From NCBI GenBank assembly GCA_964433135.1, contig CAYSQW010000021.1:1-49131 (forward strand): 49,131 nt of DNA, in the 5' to 3' direction. This DNA is from CAYSQW01 sp964433135 (lineage in GTDB: Bacteria; Acidobacteriota; Aminicenantia; Aminicenantales; Aminicenantaceae). The notes beneath the pieces were generated by a model, which had not been told where the DNA came from, searched no databases, and was given only the letters and a program-made list of their open reading frames with translations. Shown here piece after piece: positions 25,897 to 34,458 of the stretch. Positions within the stretch are counted from its first letter, which is position 1, and every line of letters begins with the position of its first letter. The position numbers and the translations under genes were made by a program.

Positions 25897-27684
25897 TCAG
25901 ATGAGTTCCAGCCAGCCGAACCAGTACGGATGGTGCTGTTTGTACCAGGTTAATACTTCGCGCAGAATGTTTTGATCTTCCGGAGAAATGACTTCGGCGG
26001 GAATGCGGTCGAAATGGACGTGGATTTGACCGTCCCGTTTGTATTCCAAGGCTTCCGAGCAGAGCGTTTGCAGTTCGTTGCGGATCCGGCCGGAGTCTGA
26101 AATCCGAACCGGGCGGGTTCGGAAGTCCTCGCCGTTGATGAAGCGGATGAGCAGGGGATTGAAGACCAAACGCTGGATTTCAGGGGTTTCCATCAATTTG
26201 AAAGTGAGAGAGATCTGCTTGTCGCCGCGAGGGGTGGCGATCCGGGAAGTAACCCGGAAGACTCCATCGCCCAGCACTTCGACCCCGGGCGCCCCTGAAT
26301 AGGGATCGTCGCACATGTATCCCGAGAGGGCGGTGACGTCCCACTGTTTATCGGGAAAGAAATCATCCGCCCGGACAACCCGCCGACTCGAGGGGATCCC
26401 GGCTTCCCGAGCTTCCTCGACCATTTCCCGGTAGGCCTGGACCTTTTCGGGCTCCAGCGAAGTCTCGAAAATGGCTTCCAGATCTTTCTGGAACTCGGGT
26501 GATTTCGAATCCAGCTGCATCACATGCCGTTCCTTTTCGATGGGAAGCTCGAACTTGGATGTGAACGTGACCAGAGAGCCTTCCACATCAAGTGCCGGCC
26601 CCAGGCTTACGGCCTGCATGGCTTCCGCCGAGGCCGCGTATCCATCCGCGAGGAAAAGGTGTGTTTTTCCGCTGTTGTCTTTCCATGTTCCGATGAGATA
26701 GGTTGGAGCATAGGTGCCGGAATCGGTGAAAGCTTCCATACCGGAAGGCAGTGTCCAGCCTTCCTCGATCAGGTGAACACCCGTTTCCTCCCACTGGCGC
26801 CACAACCATCCGAGGCGTTTGACCCGACTTCTCCCTCCCAGCGTCCAGACGTGGATATTGTTGCGCTGGATCCCGGGATAAGCGGTTTCTATGATTTCGA
26901 CCACCTTGTTCCTGGGGGTCATGAAATCCAGGAGGACCGAATTCTCTTCCGCTTTGCGTATGATATCGATGGGGAGAAAAAGATTTCCCATGTACCCTTC
27001 ATAAGGTTTTACAATGTGAAGCGGTTGATTGAAAAGGTGGAGTACGGTAAGGGGACCGGTGATTTTTCCCTTGGCGAACCGGGATGTGTTTTCCAGCGTA
27101 TCGATGGCGGCTCCCCAGATCGTGATCCCGGATTCCTTGATTTCACGCCAGAATTCTTCCCAGCCGTATTCCGTATCGTTCAAGAGCCGTGTAACCCGGG
27201 AATCGAGCCACTTGGCGACTTGAGGACGGGCATAGACTCTTCCAAATCCCAGCTGAGGATTGGAGCCCATTTCCTTGGTTTCGCCGACCTTAGGCATCAA
27301 TCCTTCCCCCATGCATACCAGAACGGCATGGTTTTCAGGGAGCTGCCGCGTTGCGTACCAGAGGCTTTCGCTCATCACGTAAGCGGATATCGCATCGGCG
27401 TCTTTTTTTACCCGGTTGATCTCAGATATTTCCTTGCCTTTTCCTTCACCGAAGCGGCCGAATAAACGGGTCCCCAGAGCGGTTACGGCAACAGTCATAA
27501 TCATCAACCGCTCCATGCGGCCGTCCATGAATGAAATGTTTTTTGTGAATTCGGGTCCGGGTTTTCCCCGGAGCCATTTGACATCGACATCCTGAAGCCA
27601 GAGATGCATGCGTCCCAGAATCGGGCGGGTGTCGAAGGCCCATTGGGCGATCATGTCGCGTTTTTCTCGGTCGGATACCTTCAT
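25897..27684 (-). CDS. Unrecognised 595-residue cytoplasmic protein
   Basis: I do not recognise a family. The protein has no signal peptide or clear membrane helix, so it is probably cytoplasmic. It is rich in Trp and charged residues. Visible landmarks include IWGAAIDTLENTSRFAKGK (about 190-210), ILDFM-like text near LLDFMTPRNKVVEI (about 255), HVWTLGGRSRVKRLGW (about 285), LADGYAASAEAMQAVSLGPA (about 350) and the C-terminal HHPYWFGWLELI. The open frame is clean, codon usage matches its neighbours, and AAAGGAAG precedes the ATG, so it is a real gene. It stands alone between convergent and divergent neighbours, giving no functional hint. Confidence 0.75.
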   Translation of the reverse strand: MKVSDREKRDMIAQWAFDTRPILGRMHLWLQDVDVKWLRGKPGPEFTKNISFMDGRMERLMIMTVAVTALGTRLFGRFGEGKGKEISEINRVKKDADAISAYVMSESLWYATRQLPENHAVLVCMGEGLMPKVGETKEMGSNPQLGFGRVYARPQVAKWLDSRVTRLLNDTEYGWEEFWREIKESGITIWGAAIDTLENTSRFAKGKITGPLTVLHLFNQPLHIVKPYEGYMGNLFLPIDIIRKAEENSVLLDFMTPRNKVVEIIETAYPGIQRNNIHVWTLGGRSRVKRLGWLWRQWEETGVHLIEEGWTLPSGMEAFTDSGTYAPTYLIGTWKDNSGKTHLFLADGYAASAEAMQAVSLGPALDVEGSLVTFTSKFELPIEKERHVMQLDSKSPEFQKDLEAIFETSLEPEKVQAYREMVEEAREAGIPSSRRVVRADDFFPDKQWDVTALSGYMCDDPYSGAPGVEVLGDGVFRVTSRIATPRGDKQISLTFKLMETPEIQRLVFNPLLIRFINGEDFRTRPVRISDSGRIRNELQTLCSEALEYKRDGQIHVHFDRIPAEVISPEDQNILREVLTWYKQHHPYWFGWLELI

Positions 27685-27949
27685 TTCGCTTCCTTTAAGT
27701 GGAATGGATCAAACGGGCGGACCCCTCATACCGGTCGGCCTTGTCTGAAAATTTACTACGATGTGTCAGGGAAATCAAGCGGCATGGGAAAGAGTTTTCT
27801 TTATTCTTAACGGTTCGACGTCAGATAGAATGTTTTAAATAGAATGCATCCAGGCTGCCTCCGATGAGTAATATGGGAGGCCAAATGGACTTTTGAGGCC
27901 GATAACCTTATTATTAATACATAACAATCCAAAGAAGCAGAGGGGAATT

Positions 27950-28330
27950 ATGGAAAGAATTACGGAGATTTTTGTCGTGCTTGAAAATCGACCATCGACA
28001 TTGGGCGAGCTTTGCCGCGACTTGAATAAAAACGGAATCAATATCGAGTCGATCGGCGTATTTCATGATACGGCGAAACTGCTGGTCAAGAATAATACGA
28101 AAGCTATCAAAGTTTTGAATAAGCTTGATTACGTGTCGGAGCTTAGGGATGTCCTTAGAGTCGATTTGGAAAACAAGCCGGGGACTTTAGCGGAATTGAC
28201 ATCCAAACTGGGAGACAAGGGGATCAATATAGAATACTGCTATGGAACCTTTGCCCAAAAAGAAAACACCATATCCGTCATCCTGGATGTTTCCGATATC
28301 GACCGTGCCGCCAGGATCCTGGAAAGCTGA
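27950..28330 (+). CDS. Tandem ACT-domain protein
   Basis: This 126-residue protein is two ACT domains and nothing else. The first (about 3-65) contains RPSTLGELCRDLNKNGINIE; the second (about 72-125) contains KPGTLAELTSKLGDKGINIE. Each shows the P-G/S-TL-E-L and GINIE pattern of ACT beta-alpha-beta folds that bind amino acids. Stand-alone tandem ACT proteins are thought to sense amino acids or modulate an enzyme in trans; the partner is unknown. I choose ATG 27950, preceded by AGGGG, over an in-frame ATG at 27893. The neighbours are unrelated. Confidence 0.85.
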   Translation: MERITEIFVVLENRPSTLGELCRDLNKNGINIESIGVFHDTAKLLVKNNTKAIKVLNKLDYVSELRDVLRVDLENKPGTLAELTSKLGDKGINIEYCYGTFAQKENTISVILDVSDIDRAARILES

Positions 28331-28353
28331 TCTCGCGCGGATCGATGGAATGA

Positions 28354-28386
28354 AATCCTTGCCGGTTTTCCGTTGATGCAAGGATT
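28354..28386. terminator. Hairpin after the ACT gene
   Basis: AATCCTTGC (28354-28362) pairs exactly with GCAAGGATT (28378-28386) across a 15-base loop and is followed by a T-rich segment. It lies 23 bases after the ACT-gene stop, so it could end that transcript. The long loop is atypical. Confidence 0.45.
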
Positions 28387-28405
28387 GCTTTCTGTATTTG
28401 TCTTC

Positions 28406-28449
28406 CACCCGCCGGAAAGGCGCGTTTGAACGGGGCTCTCCGGCGGGTG
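28406..28449. terminator. GC-rich hairpin between convergent genes
   Basis: CACCCGCCGG (28406-28415) and CCGGCGGGTG (28440-28449) are a perfect 10-base inverted repeat with a 24-base loop. It sits 24 bases beyond the stop of the leftward esterase gene and could act as a bidirectional terminator or an mRNA 3'-end stabiliser. No T run follows. Confidence 0.4.
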
Positions 28450-28473
28450 AAATGATTCCGTTAACCTGCGGGA

Positions 28474-30255
28474 TCAGTAATTCCAGCTGCGGGTATCGGC
28501 TCCCCGTGGAGCATGCCGCCTGATATGATCGGCGATGACTCCGATGAATTCCGCATAAGTGATTTCTCTTTCGGGATCCACTGGACTGTGTCCGATCCAT
28601 GAATGTCTTCCCCGGAAGCCGTATTGGAAGGTCGCTTCGGCGGGCGGATCGACCGTCGATTCCAGAAATTCCTGCACCAGGTACACGGCTTCGTTGAGAT
28701 AGTAGTTGTCCATCATGCCGACAGAGAAATGCAGTTTGCCTCTCAATTTAGGGCCGAGCGTTTTCCAGTCGCGCTTGAGGATATAGCTGAGATCGCTGTG
28801 TTCGCGCCAATACGCGGCGACTTCGGGGTCGATAACGCCGGTTTCGGGATCCCAGAGCGGCAGGGGATAGCCGTCCGGTCCCACCGCGCTGTAAACGGCC
28901 TGCCAGACGCCCCACTGCCCTCCCGAGCGGTCCTTGTCGGCCACCGCTTGTTCATAACCGTATTCGTGCCGAACCTGGTAATTGACGCGCCCGTCGATGG
29001 TCCGTTGGGCGGGATGGTCGACTTTGATCCAGCCCGGCTCATGATAATAGGCGTTTTTATCTTCGTAGATATTGATCTGCATATTCTTGCGGAAGTCGAC
29101 GGGGTCAGGAGCCCACGGCCAGCTTCCCGCGAAAAAATCGGGGTGCCGGATCATCAGGGCGGCCGATTCCCACCCGCCTGTGGATCGGCCCGCCAGAACC
29201 CGAGCCCAAGGTTGGGAAATAATGCGGAAATTCGATTCGATATAAGGGATCAGCTCCTCGATGATGGCATCTCCGTAAGGTCCGACGTTGGGTGAGTTGA
29301 CGGAGTAAGACGTGTCGAAGAAGGGATTCGAATCGCGAAACGTGACGATGATCATTTTGGGCGATTTACCCGAAGTCCAGGCTTTATAGAAGCCGTCGAG
29401 CTGATTGCCGACGGGAGGTGCGGTGGGGACGTGGTCTTTGGTAAACCACTCCACGGGGGACCAGGGAACCGGCGTCCATCCGGAGGAATGCCCCTGGAGG
29501 TACAACACCGGATAATGGACATCCGGGTGGGAGTCGTAATCCTTGGGGAGCAGGATGTTGGCGCCGATATACATATCGCGTCCCCAAAAAGCGGACACCT
29601 TCTCGCTTTTGATCTTGATATATTTCACCCAATCGGTGTCTTCGTAATTGCCTTGCTGAAGGACTTCGCCCGCCTTCAGGGGGCGTTCCGGCTGGATGAC
29701 GTTATCCAGGGTGAGGTCGATGCTCGTTTTTCCACGGGATTTGACGGTAAGGGGCAGAACACCGCTGTAGGCGTTGCCGGGGGATCGAAACGGTTTCTGA
29801 TGGGCGCCGGAATTGAGGTGGGCTTCGATCGTGTGACCGTCGGCGCGGTGAAATGTCGTGTACACGTTCAAAAATGCCTGAACGAAGTACTCTCCGGAAG
29901 GGACCTCCGTCGTCGCGGCAAACGGATAACCGCGCACGCTTTCTTTCCCGTCCGCGATGGTTACGACTTGACCTCCCGTCCAGTTTCTGACGTCCATTCC
30001 CCACAGCGGAACGCCGGTCACTCCGGTGGAGAGCCGGGGTTCGGTTTCTCCGTCGCGGGAGATGATGGCGAAAACACGGCCTACGATCGGGGTTTCCAGT
30101 CCGAGGGCTTCGATTTGGGACACCGCCTCCTCGGTCAATGTGATCCGGAACTGGATCTTCGCGCCTTCCGGTGCTGAACCGCAGGCGGTCACAAGCAGGC
30201 ATATAAGGGCCAAAAAAGCCAGAGCCATACATGAGTATTGCTTTAGGTGATTCAT
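28474..30255 (-). CDS. Esterase-D-like lipoprotein
   Basis: This 593-residue alpha/beta hydrolase of the putative-esterase (PF00756-like) family is anchored by a lipobox, LVTAC with Cys25. Residues about 30-220 form a beta-rich N-terminal part. The hydrolase domain follows, with nucleophile S358 in AGRSTGGWES and probable catalytic His in RGRHSWIGH near the C-terminus. Relatives hydrolyse ester bonds on sugars, siderophores or feruloyl groups; the substrate here is unknown. ATG 30255 is chosen because GGAGG lies six to seven bases upstream; a start 38 codons earlier would push the signal peptide inside. It lies 148 bases downstream of the AOR gene on the same strand. Confidence 0.85.
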   Translation of the reverse strand: MNHLKQYSCMALAFLALICLLVTACGSAPEGAKIQFRITLTEEAVSQIEALGLETPIVGRVFAIISRDGETEPRLSTGVTGVPLWGMDVRNWTGGQVVTIADGKESVRGYPFAATTEVPSGEYFVQAFLNVYTTFHRADGHTIEAHLNSGAHQKPFRSPGNAYSGVLPLTVKSRGKTSIDLTLDNVIQPERPLKAGEVLQQGNYEDTDWVKYIKIKSEKVSAFWGRDMYIGANILLPKDYDSHPDVHYPVLYLQGHSSGWTPVPWSPVEWFTKDHVPTAPPVGNQLDGFYKAWTSGKSPKMIIVTFRDSNPFFDTSYSVNSPNVGPYGDAIIEELIPYIESNFRIISQPWARVLAGRSTGGWESAALMIRHPDFFAGSWPWAPDPVDFRKNMQINIYEDKNAYYHEPGWIKVDHPAQRTIDGRVNYQVRHEYGYEQAVADKDRSGGQWGVWQAVYSAVGPDGYPLPLWDPETGVIDPEVAAYWREHSDLSYILKRDWKTLGPKLRGKLHFSVGMMDNYYLNEAVYLVQEFLESTVDPPAEATFQYGFRGRHSWIGHSPVDPEREITYAEFIGVIADHIRRHAPRGADTRSWNY

Positions 30256-30403
30256 ACGTACCTCCAGGGGGATTTCTCGGGAAGCGATATCCTGAGAGCG
30301 ATCATTACCGCCATAACCTACCATATGGGAATAAAAGGCGTCAATCGTGAATGCAAGGAAAAAGAGCAATCGGAGCGACCGGGCATCCGGCCGGAGGCGA
30401 AGG

Positions 30404-32197
30404 TCAATCCCACTTGTGCAGCTTGTAGTATTCGTCCACCATTCTCTTTATATCCACAGTCTCGCCTTTGGTCGGTCCCTCCGTGAGCGGTTCGCTTCTG
30501 AATCTTTCCGGCAGGGTGTCGTCCGCCTTCTCGAGACCGAAGCGTTCATTGATTTGGTGATCTGTGTCAACGGCGTTTCCCAGATAATTTTGAAGTTCTT
30601 CGGCTGGGTATTCGATCCCGGTTCCGGAGCGAAGAAGCGCCGAGGCTTTTTCGAAATCCAGCACGTCCATACAGAGCCCGATGTTTTTGCACATGGTCAG
30701 CGAATCCGTGAGCAGAGCGATCTTTTCCGAATAAGTGACGAGAGCCGCCTTGCCTTCTTCCGCCAGCCTGTCTGCCGCTTTTTCGGTGCCGAACCTTTTT
30801 TTCGCTTCCGCTTTCCTGTCCGTCAGTTCGAAATAGGGCTCGGCCCTCAGGTGGTCGGCGCCCCGCGAGGCGACGGCATAGGTCAGCCCGTAAGCCTTGA
30901 TGCCGCGGGGATCGCCGCAGATCACGTCCAGTCCCTTGACCTGCATCACGAGTTTTTGAGCTTCCTCGGAGTGATTTGCGGAGAATTTAGTGGCTCCTTC
31001 GGCGAGCCTGTCCCCGATGCCTTTTCGGGTGACGATCCGTTTTACCAGGTCCCGGATCTTGTCGGTCTCGCCCCAGGAAATGCGCAGGCCGTCTAAATCC
31101 TTAGGGTGAATGAGACCTTTTTCCTGGCATTCCATGATCCATCCGATGACTTCGGACGTGGAGATGGAATCCAGACCCACCTGGTTGAGATAAGCGTTCA
31201 TTTCCAAGGCGAAGGGAAGATCGGCGCTTCCGAGCCGTGAGGAGAAGCTGCACAGGGTTTCAAACTCGGGACCTTCGGCTTCGCAGCCGTCGACGGCGTA
31301 ATACCGGGAACAGTGCAGGTTGCAGTTGAAGCAGGCCTTGTTTTTCACTTTATAGCTCTCGGCCAGCTTCTGTCCTGATATCTTATCCACATAGGAGCAG
31401 ACGCCTTCCTGGAAATGTTTTGTCGGCAGGATGCCGAGCCCGTTCAGGTCCGTCATCAGCATGGTGGTGCCCAGTCGATACCGTTTCCGGTATTCGGAGT
31501 GTTTGAGGACGGCCTCTTCCATTTCCCTGCACCCGCTGAAAAAAGCGGCGGGATCGGCAAGCCGCACGGGACGGGCTCCCCGCAGCGCGACGGCTTTCAG
31601 GTTTTTCGATCCCATGACCGCGCCCATGCCGGTCCGGCCGTTGACCCGGTTTCCGCTCGATACGATCGCGGCGAAATGAACACGATTTTCTCCGGCGGGT
31701 CCGATGGCCGCGACCTGGGTGGAATAGCAGCCATGATCCCTTCTGATGGAATCGGTCGTCTCGACGATGGTTTTTCCCGCCAGTTCGGGGCAGTCGCAAA
31801 ACACGACTCCGGAATCCGTCACCATAAGATAGACCAGTCGATCGGCGGCTCCTGTGATGATGATCTGATCGAATCCGGTCTGCTTCATCTCGGCGGCGAA
31901 ATGTCCTCCGGCCGCCGAATCTCCCAATATTCCGGTCAGGGGAGACTTGGCGGTCACGGTGAAATAGGCGGAGGCCGGAAGGATGGTTCCGGTCAGCGGA
32001 CCGATCCCGAAGATGAGAATGTTATCGGGCCCCAGGGGATCGCAGTCCGGATCGAGCTCTTCGAACAACCGCTTGGTGTTCGCCGCCCTGCCTCCGATCA
32101 CGGGGTTTATCCAGGATGCGTCCAGAGATTCGATGTGAAATTTTCGCTCCGAAAGGTTTACCCGGAGCACCCGCCCCCCGTATCCGTACTCAAGCAT
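30404..32197 (-). CDS. aor: Aldehyde:ferredoxin oxidoreductase, tungsten type
   Basis: The 597-residue product is an AOR-family tungstopterin enzyme. The N-terminal domain (RVNLSERKF, IGGRAANTKRLFEEL, GPLTGTILPAS, GGHFAAEMKQTGFD) matches the AOR N-fold. The [4Fe-4S] ligands C289, C292 and C296 (CFNCNLHC) fall at almost the same positions as in the Pyrococcus enzyme, and C503 or C509 (TMCKNIGLC) provides the fourth. AORs oxidise aldehydes to acids with ferredoxin as acceptor, often removing aldehydes formed from amino-acid-derived 2-oxo acids. The start overlaps the upstream ferredoxin gene by eight bases (ATGCTTGA), so the two are translationally coupled. The exact aldehyde is not predictable. 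Confidence 0.92.
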   Translation of the reverse strand: MLEYGYGGRVLRVNLSERKFHIESLDASWINPVIGGRAANTKRLFEELDPDCDPLGPDNILIFGIGPLTGTILPASAYFTVTAKSPLTGILGDSAAGGHFAAEMKQTGFDQIIITGAADRLVYLMVTDSGVVFCDCPELAGKTIVETTDSIRRDHGCYSTQVAAIGPAGENRVHFAAIVSSGNRVNGRTGMGAVMGSKNLKAVALRGARPVRLADPAAFFSGCREMEEAVLKHSEYRKRYRLGTTMLMTDLNGLGILPTKHFQEGVCSYVDKISGQKLAESYKVKNKACFNCNLHCSRYYAVDGCEAEGPEFETLCSFSSRLGSADLPFALEMNAYLNQVGLDSISTSEVIGWIMECQEKGLIHPKDLDGLRISWGETDKIRDLVKRIVTRKGIGDRLAEGATKFSANHSEEAQKLVMQVKGLDVICGDPRGIKAYGLTYAVASRGADHLRAEPYFELTDRKAEAKKRFGTEKAADRLAEEGKAALVTYSEKIALLTDSLTMCKNIGLCMDVLDFEKASALLRSGTGIEYPAEELQNYLGNAVDTDHQINERFGLEKADDTLPERFRSEPLTEGPTKGETVDIKRMVDEYYKLHKWD

Positions 32198-32708
32198 GAG
32201 CCGGATCCTTTCGTTTCCTGATCGCCGCCGCGCTTTCGCGGATATAGGCGTGACGCTTCAAACCGGGATTCATGCCGGTGGTGATTTTTTTAGTCTCAGC
32301 CAGAGACAACTGTCCGGTCCTCTCCGGTTCGAAGGTAATGGCCCCTTCCGTGCAGGCTGCGACGCAGCGCGGTTCCCCGCCGCAGAGATCGCAAACATGG
32401 ACCGTGTCCTCGAAGATCTCGACGGCTCCAATCGGGCACGCCGATTCGCAGAATCCGCAGGCCGTGCACAGATCCGGGGAAACCAGCACTTCTCCCCGGA
32501 CGCCCAAACTTAAGGCGTTTTGGGGACATCCCAGACAGAAGCGTTCACGGCACTGGACGCATAGAACCGGGCCGTCCGTACCGCTTTCGTAGAGGTTCAG
32601 CACTTTTATCCGGGAAAGGCGGCTGCTGATCCGGCCGGAATGGATAAAGGAACATATCGTTTCGCATCGTTTACAGCCGGTGCATTTTTTCAGGTCAACC
32701 GAAATCAT
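32190..32708 (-). CDS. Poly-[4Fe-4S] ferredoxin partner of AOR
   Basis: This 172-residue iron-sulfur protein carries four Cys clusters: C9-x2-C-x2-C-x3-C (KKCTGCKRCETIC), CVQCRERFCLGCP, CTACGFCESACP and CDLCGGEPRCVAAC. This resembles electron-transfer subunits of molybdo/tungsto enzymes with up to four [4Fe-4S] centres. No signal peptide or Tat motif is seen, so it is cytoplasmic. Its stop lies inside the aor start, which argues that it carries electrons from AOR. GAAGAGAAG before the ATG is a weak ribosome binding site. It is first in the operon; the region upstream is divergent with the M24-type gene. Confidence 0.9.
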   Translation of the reverse strand: MISVDLKKCTGCKRCETICSFIHSGRISSRLSRIKVLNLYESGTDGPVLCVQCRERFCLGCPQNALSLGVRGEVLVSPDLCTACGFCESACPIGAVEIFEDTVHVCDLCGGEPRCVAACTEGAITFEPERTGQLSLAETKKITTGMNPGLKRHAYIRESAAAIRKRKDPAHA

Positions 32709-32831
32709 TATTCTTCTCTTCTTCTGTATGTCGGCGGGATTACGGAATAATATCCTCGATTTTATCCTTAATCATGAATTTTAGGCAAACATTATGTCGT
32801 GCCGCCGTTGGAGAGATGTCGAATTGAAAAA

Positions 32832-32861
32832 TTGTTTTAAGATCTGCAATCTGTATATAAT
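32832..32861 (+). promoter_or_regulatory. Promoter of the M24 aminopeptidase gene
   Basis: TTGTTT (32832-32837), an 18-base spacer and TATAAT (32856-32861) form a good sigma-70 promoter. The predicted start near 32868 gives a leader of about 105 bases and supports the internal start at 32973, because the upstream ATG would lie at or before the transcription start. Confidence 0.55.
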
Positions 32862-32972
32862 ATATCCGTGCGGTTCATAAGCATGAATTCTTTCAAGAGG
32901 GTGATTTTTCATCGTTTGATTTTCAGCAAAGAGTCTTATCATCATTATGTGGTTCAAAAAAGGAGGAACGGC

Positions 32973-34394
32973 ATGAAAAAAACATATTTGATCTTGGGAT
33001 TTCTTGTCCTTGCCGTCGGGCTTTGGGGAACCCTGGCATACGGCGCCGCGACATTCGATAAATCCGAGTTCGCCGCTCGGCGGAACCGTCTGATGGAACA
33101 GATCCCGGATGGAGCGGCCATCATTCTCGGGGCGCAATCTCCTAAGGGGAATACCCCTCTCCGTCAAAATAATGATTTTTATTATCTGACCGGAGTGGAG
33201 ATTCCCAATGCTTTTCTTATTGTCGACGGGGTACACAAAGAGAGCATCCTCTTTTACACCATGACCGTGAAACAGGCGCGGAATGAAGGGATTCCGGCTG
33301 AATACATAACCAAAACCAAAGAAGTGACGGGGATAGAAAAGATCCTGCCGGCCGAACAGTTTTCCAATTACCTGATCAACCTGTCCGATCCCCTGTACGC
33401 GCAGAAAGACAAGATCAAGGTGCTCTACACCATGTTCAAGCCCGAAGAACAGATCCGTGAATATTCTTTCATGACATGGCGGAAGCTGATGAATCGGCAG
33501 ATCCTCAATGAATGGGACGGCCGGCTCACCCGGGAACTTCAATTCGCGAAACTCTTGCGGGAGAGATTTCCGGGACTCCAGGTCAAAGACTGTACGGATA
33601 TGATCTGGGAGATGCGGACCATCAAGTCGCCGGCGGAGGTCGCCGTGATGCGCCGGGCCGGAAAGATCGGCGCCAAAGCCATGACGGAAGCCATGAAAGC
33701 GACCCGGGTCGGCATGTACGAGTACGAGATCGCGGCGATCATCGATTACGTGTGCAAGAAAGAAGGCGCTCCCGACATGTCGTACAACATCATCATTTCC
33801 TCCGGTCCCAACCACCCCTACTTTCACTACTATAAACATGACCGCAAGCTGCAGGATGGAGATTTTATCGTGATCGACGCCGGGCCCGAGATCGATTATT
33901 ACTGTGTGGACATCTCCATCTCGTATCCGGCCAACGGAAAGTTCACTCCCGAGCAGAAAGCCTTTTATCGGGGAGCGCACGCCATGCTCAAAACCAACAT
34001 GAAGTACTACAAGGCCGGGATGACCCTGACGGAGCTGACGAAAAAGGTGAATGCGGATCTTCAGGAACAGGGGTTCGACCTCTCCAAGGATTACTTCCAG
34101 CTTCCGTCCATGCGTCCCTGGTTCGGTCATTACGTCGGCATGGCCGTCCATGATGTCGGCATCCGTCCGGGCGGCACTCCGGAAGGTCCCCTGCAGGCCG
34201 GCATGGTGTTTGCGAATGAGCCTTACGGAGCCCTGAAGGATACATTGGGGGTGCGGGTGGAGAACACCGTTCTCGTGACCGAAGACGGCTGCGAGAACCT
34301 GACCCCCGGGATTCCCCGGGAGGTGAAGGATATCGAAGCCCTGATGAAAAAGGACGGGATCGCTCAGGTCCTCAAAAAATCAGGCCACTACTGA
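32973..34394 (+). CDS. Secreted Xaa-Pro aminopeptidase-like M24 enzyme
   Basis: This 473-residue M24B peptidase has a signal peptide (MKKTYLILGFLVLAVGLWGT, cleaved near AYGAA). The N-terminal aminopeptidase-P domain (FAARRNRLMEQIPDGAAI, NNDFYYLTG) precedes the pita-bread domain. All five metal ligands are visible: two Asp in VIDAGPEIDYYCVDISISYP, His in FGHYVGMAVHDVG, Glu in FANEPYG and Glu in RVENTVLVTEDG. It should remove N-terminal residues next to proline. AGGAGG lies just before ATG 32973, which is also supported by the promoter. Among the window's two M24-type proteins this one has the more canonical motifs. Confidence 0.9.
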   Translation: MKKTYLILGFLVLAVGLWGTLAYGAATFDKSEFAARRNRLMEQIPDGAAIILGAQSPKGNTPLRQNNDFYYLTGVEIPNAFLIVDGVHKESILFYTMTVKQARNEGIPAEYITKTKEVTGIEKILPAEQFSNYLINLSDPLYAQKDKIKVLYTMFKPEEQIREYSFMTWRKLMNRQILNEWDGRLTRELQFAKLLRERFPGLQVKDCTDMIWEMRTIKSPAEVAVMRRAGKIGAKAMTEAMKATRVGMYEYEIAAIIDYVCKKEGAPDMSYNIIISSGPNHPYFHYYKHDRKLQDGDFIVIDAGPEIDYYCVDISISYPANGKFTPEQKAFYRGAHAMLKTNMKYYKAGMTLTELTKKVNADLQEQGFDLSKDYFQLPSMRPWFGHYVGMAVHDVGIRPGGTPEGPLQAGMVFANEPYGALKDTLGVRVENTVLVTEDGCENLTPGIPREVKDIEALMKKDGIAQVLKKSGHY

Positions 34395-34458
34395 TCCTGC
34401 CTGGATTATCGGGATAGAGAACCTTATAGGGTGAGTAAAGCCGCCAGAGCCGGAAAGA

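Noticed and set aside
32781..34151. Long minus-strand open frame opposite the M24 aminopeptidase gene
   Set aside because: Antisense shadow of a gene with all catalytic residues intact.
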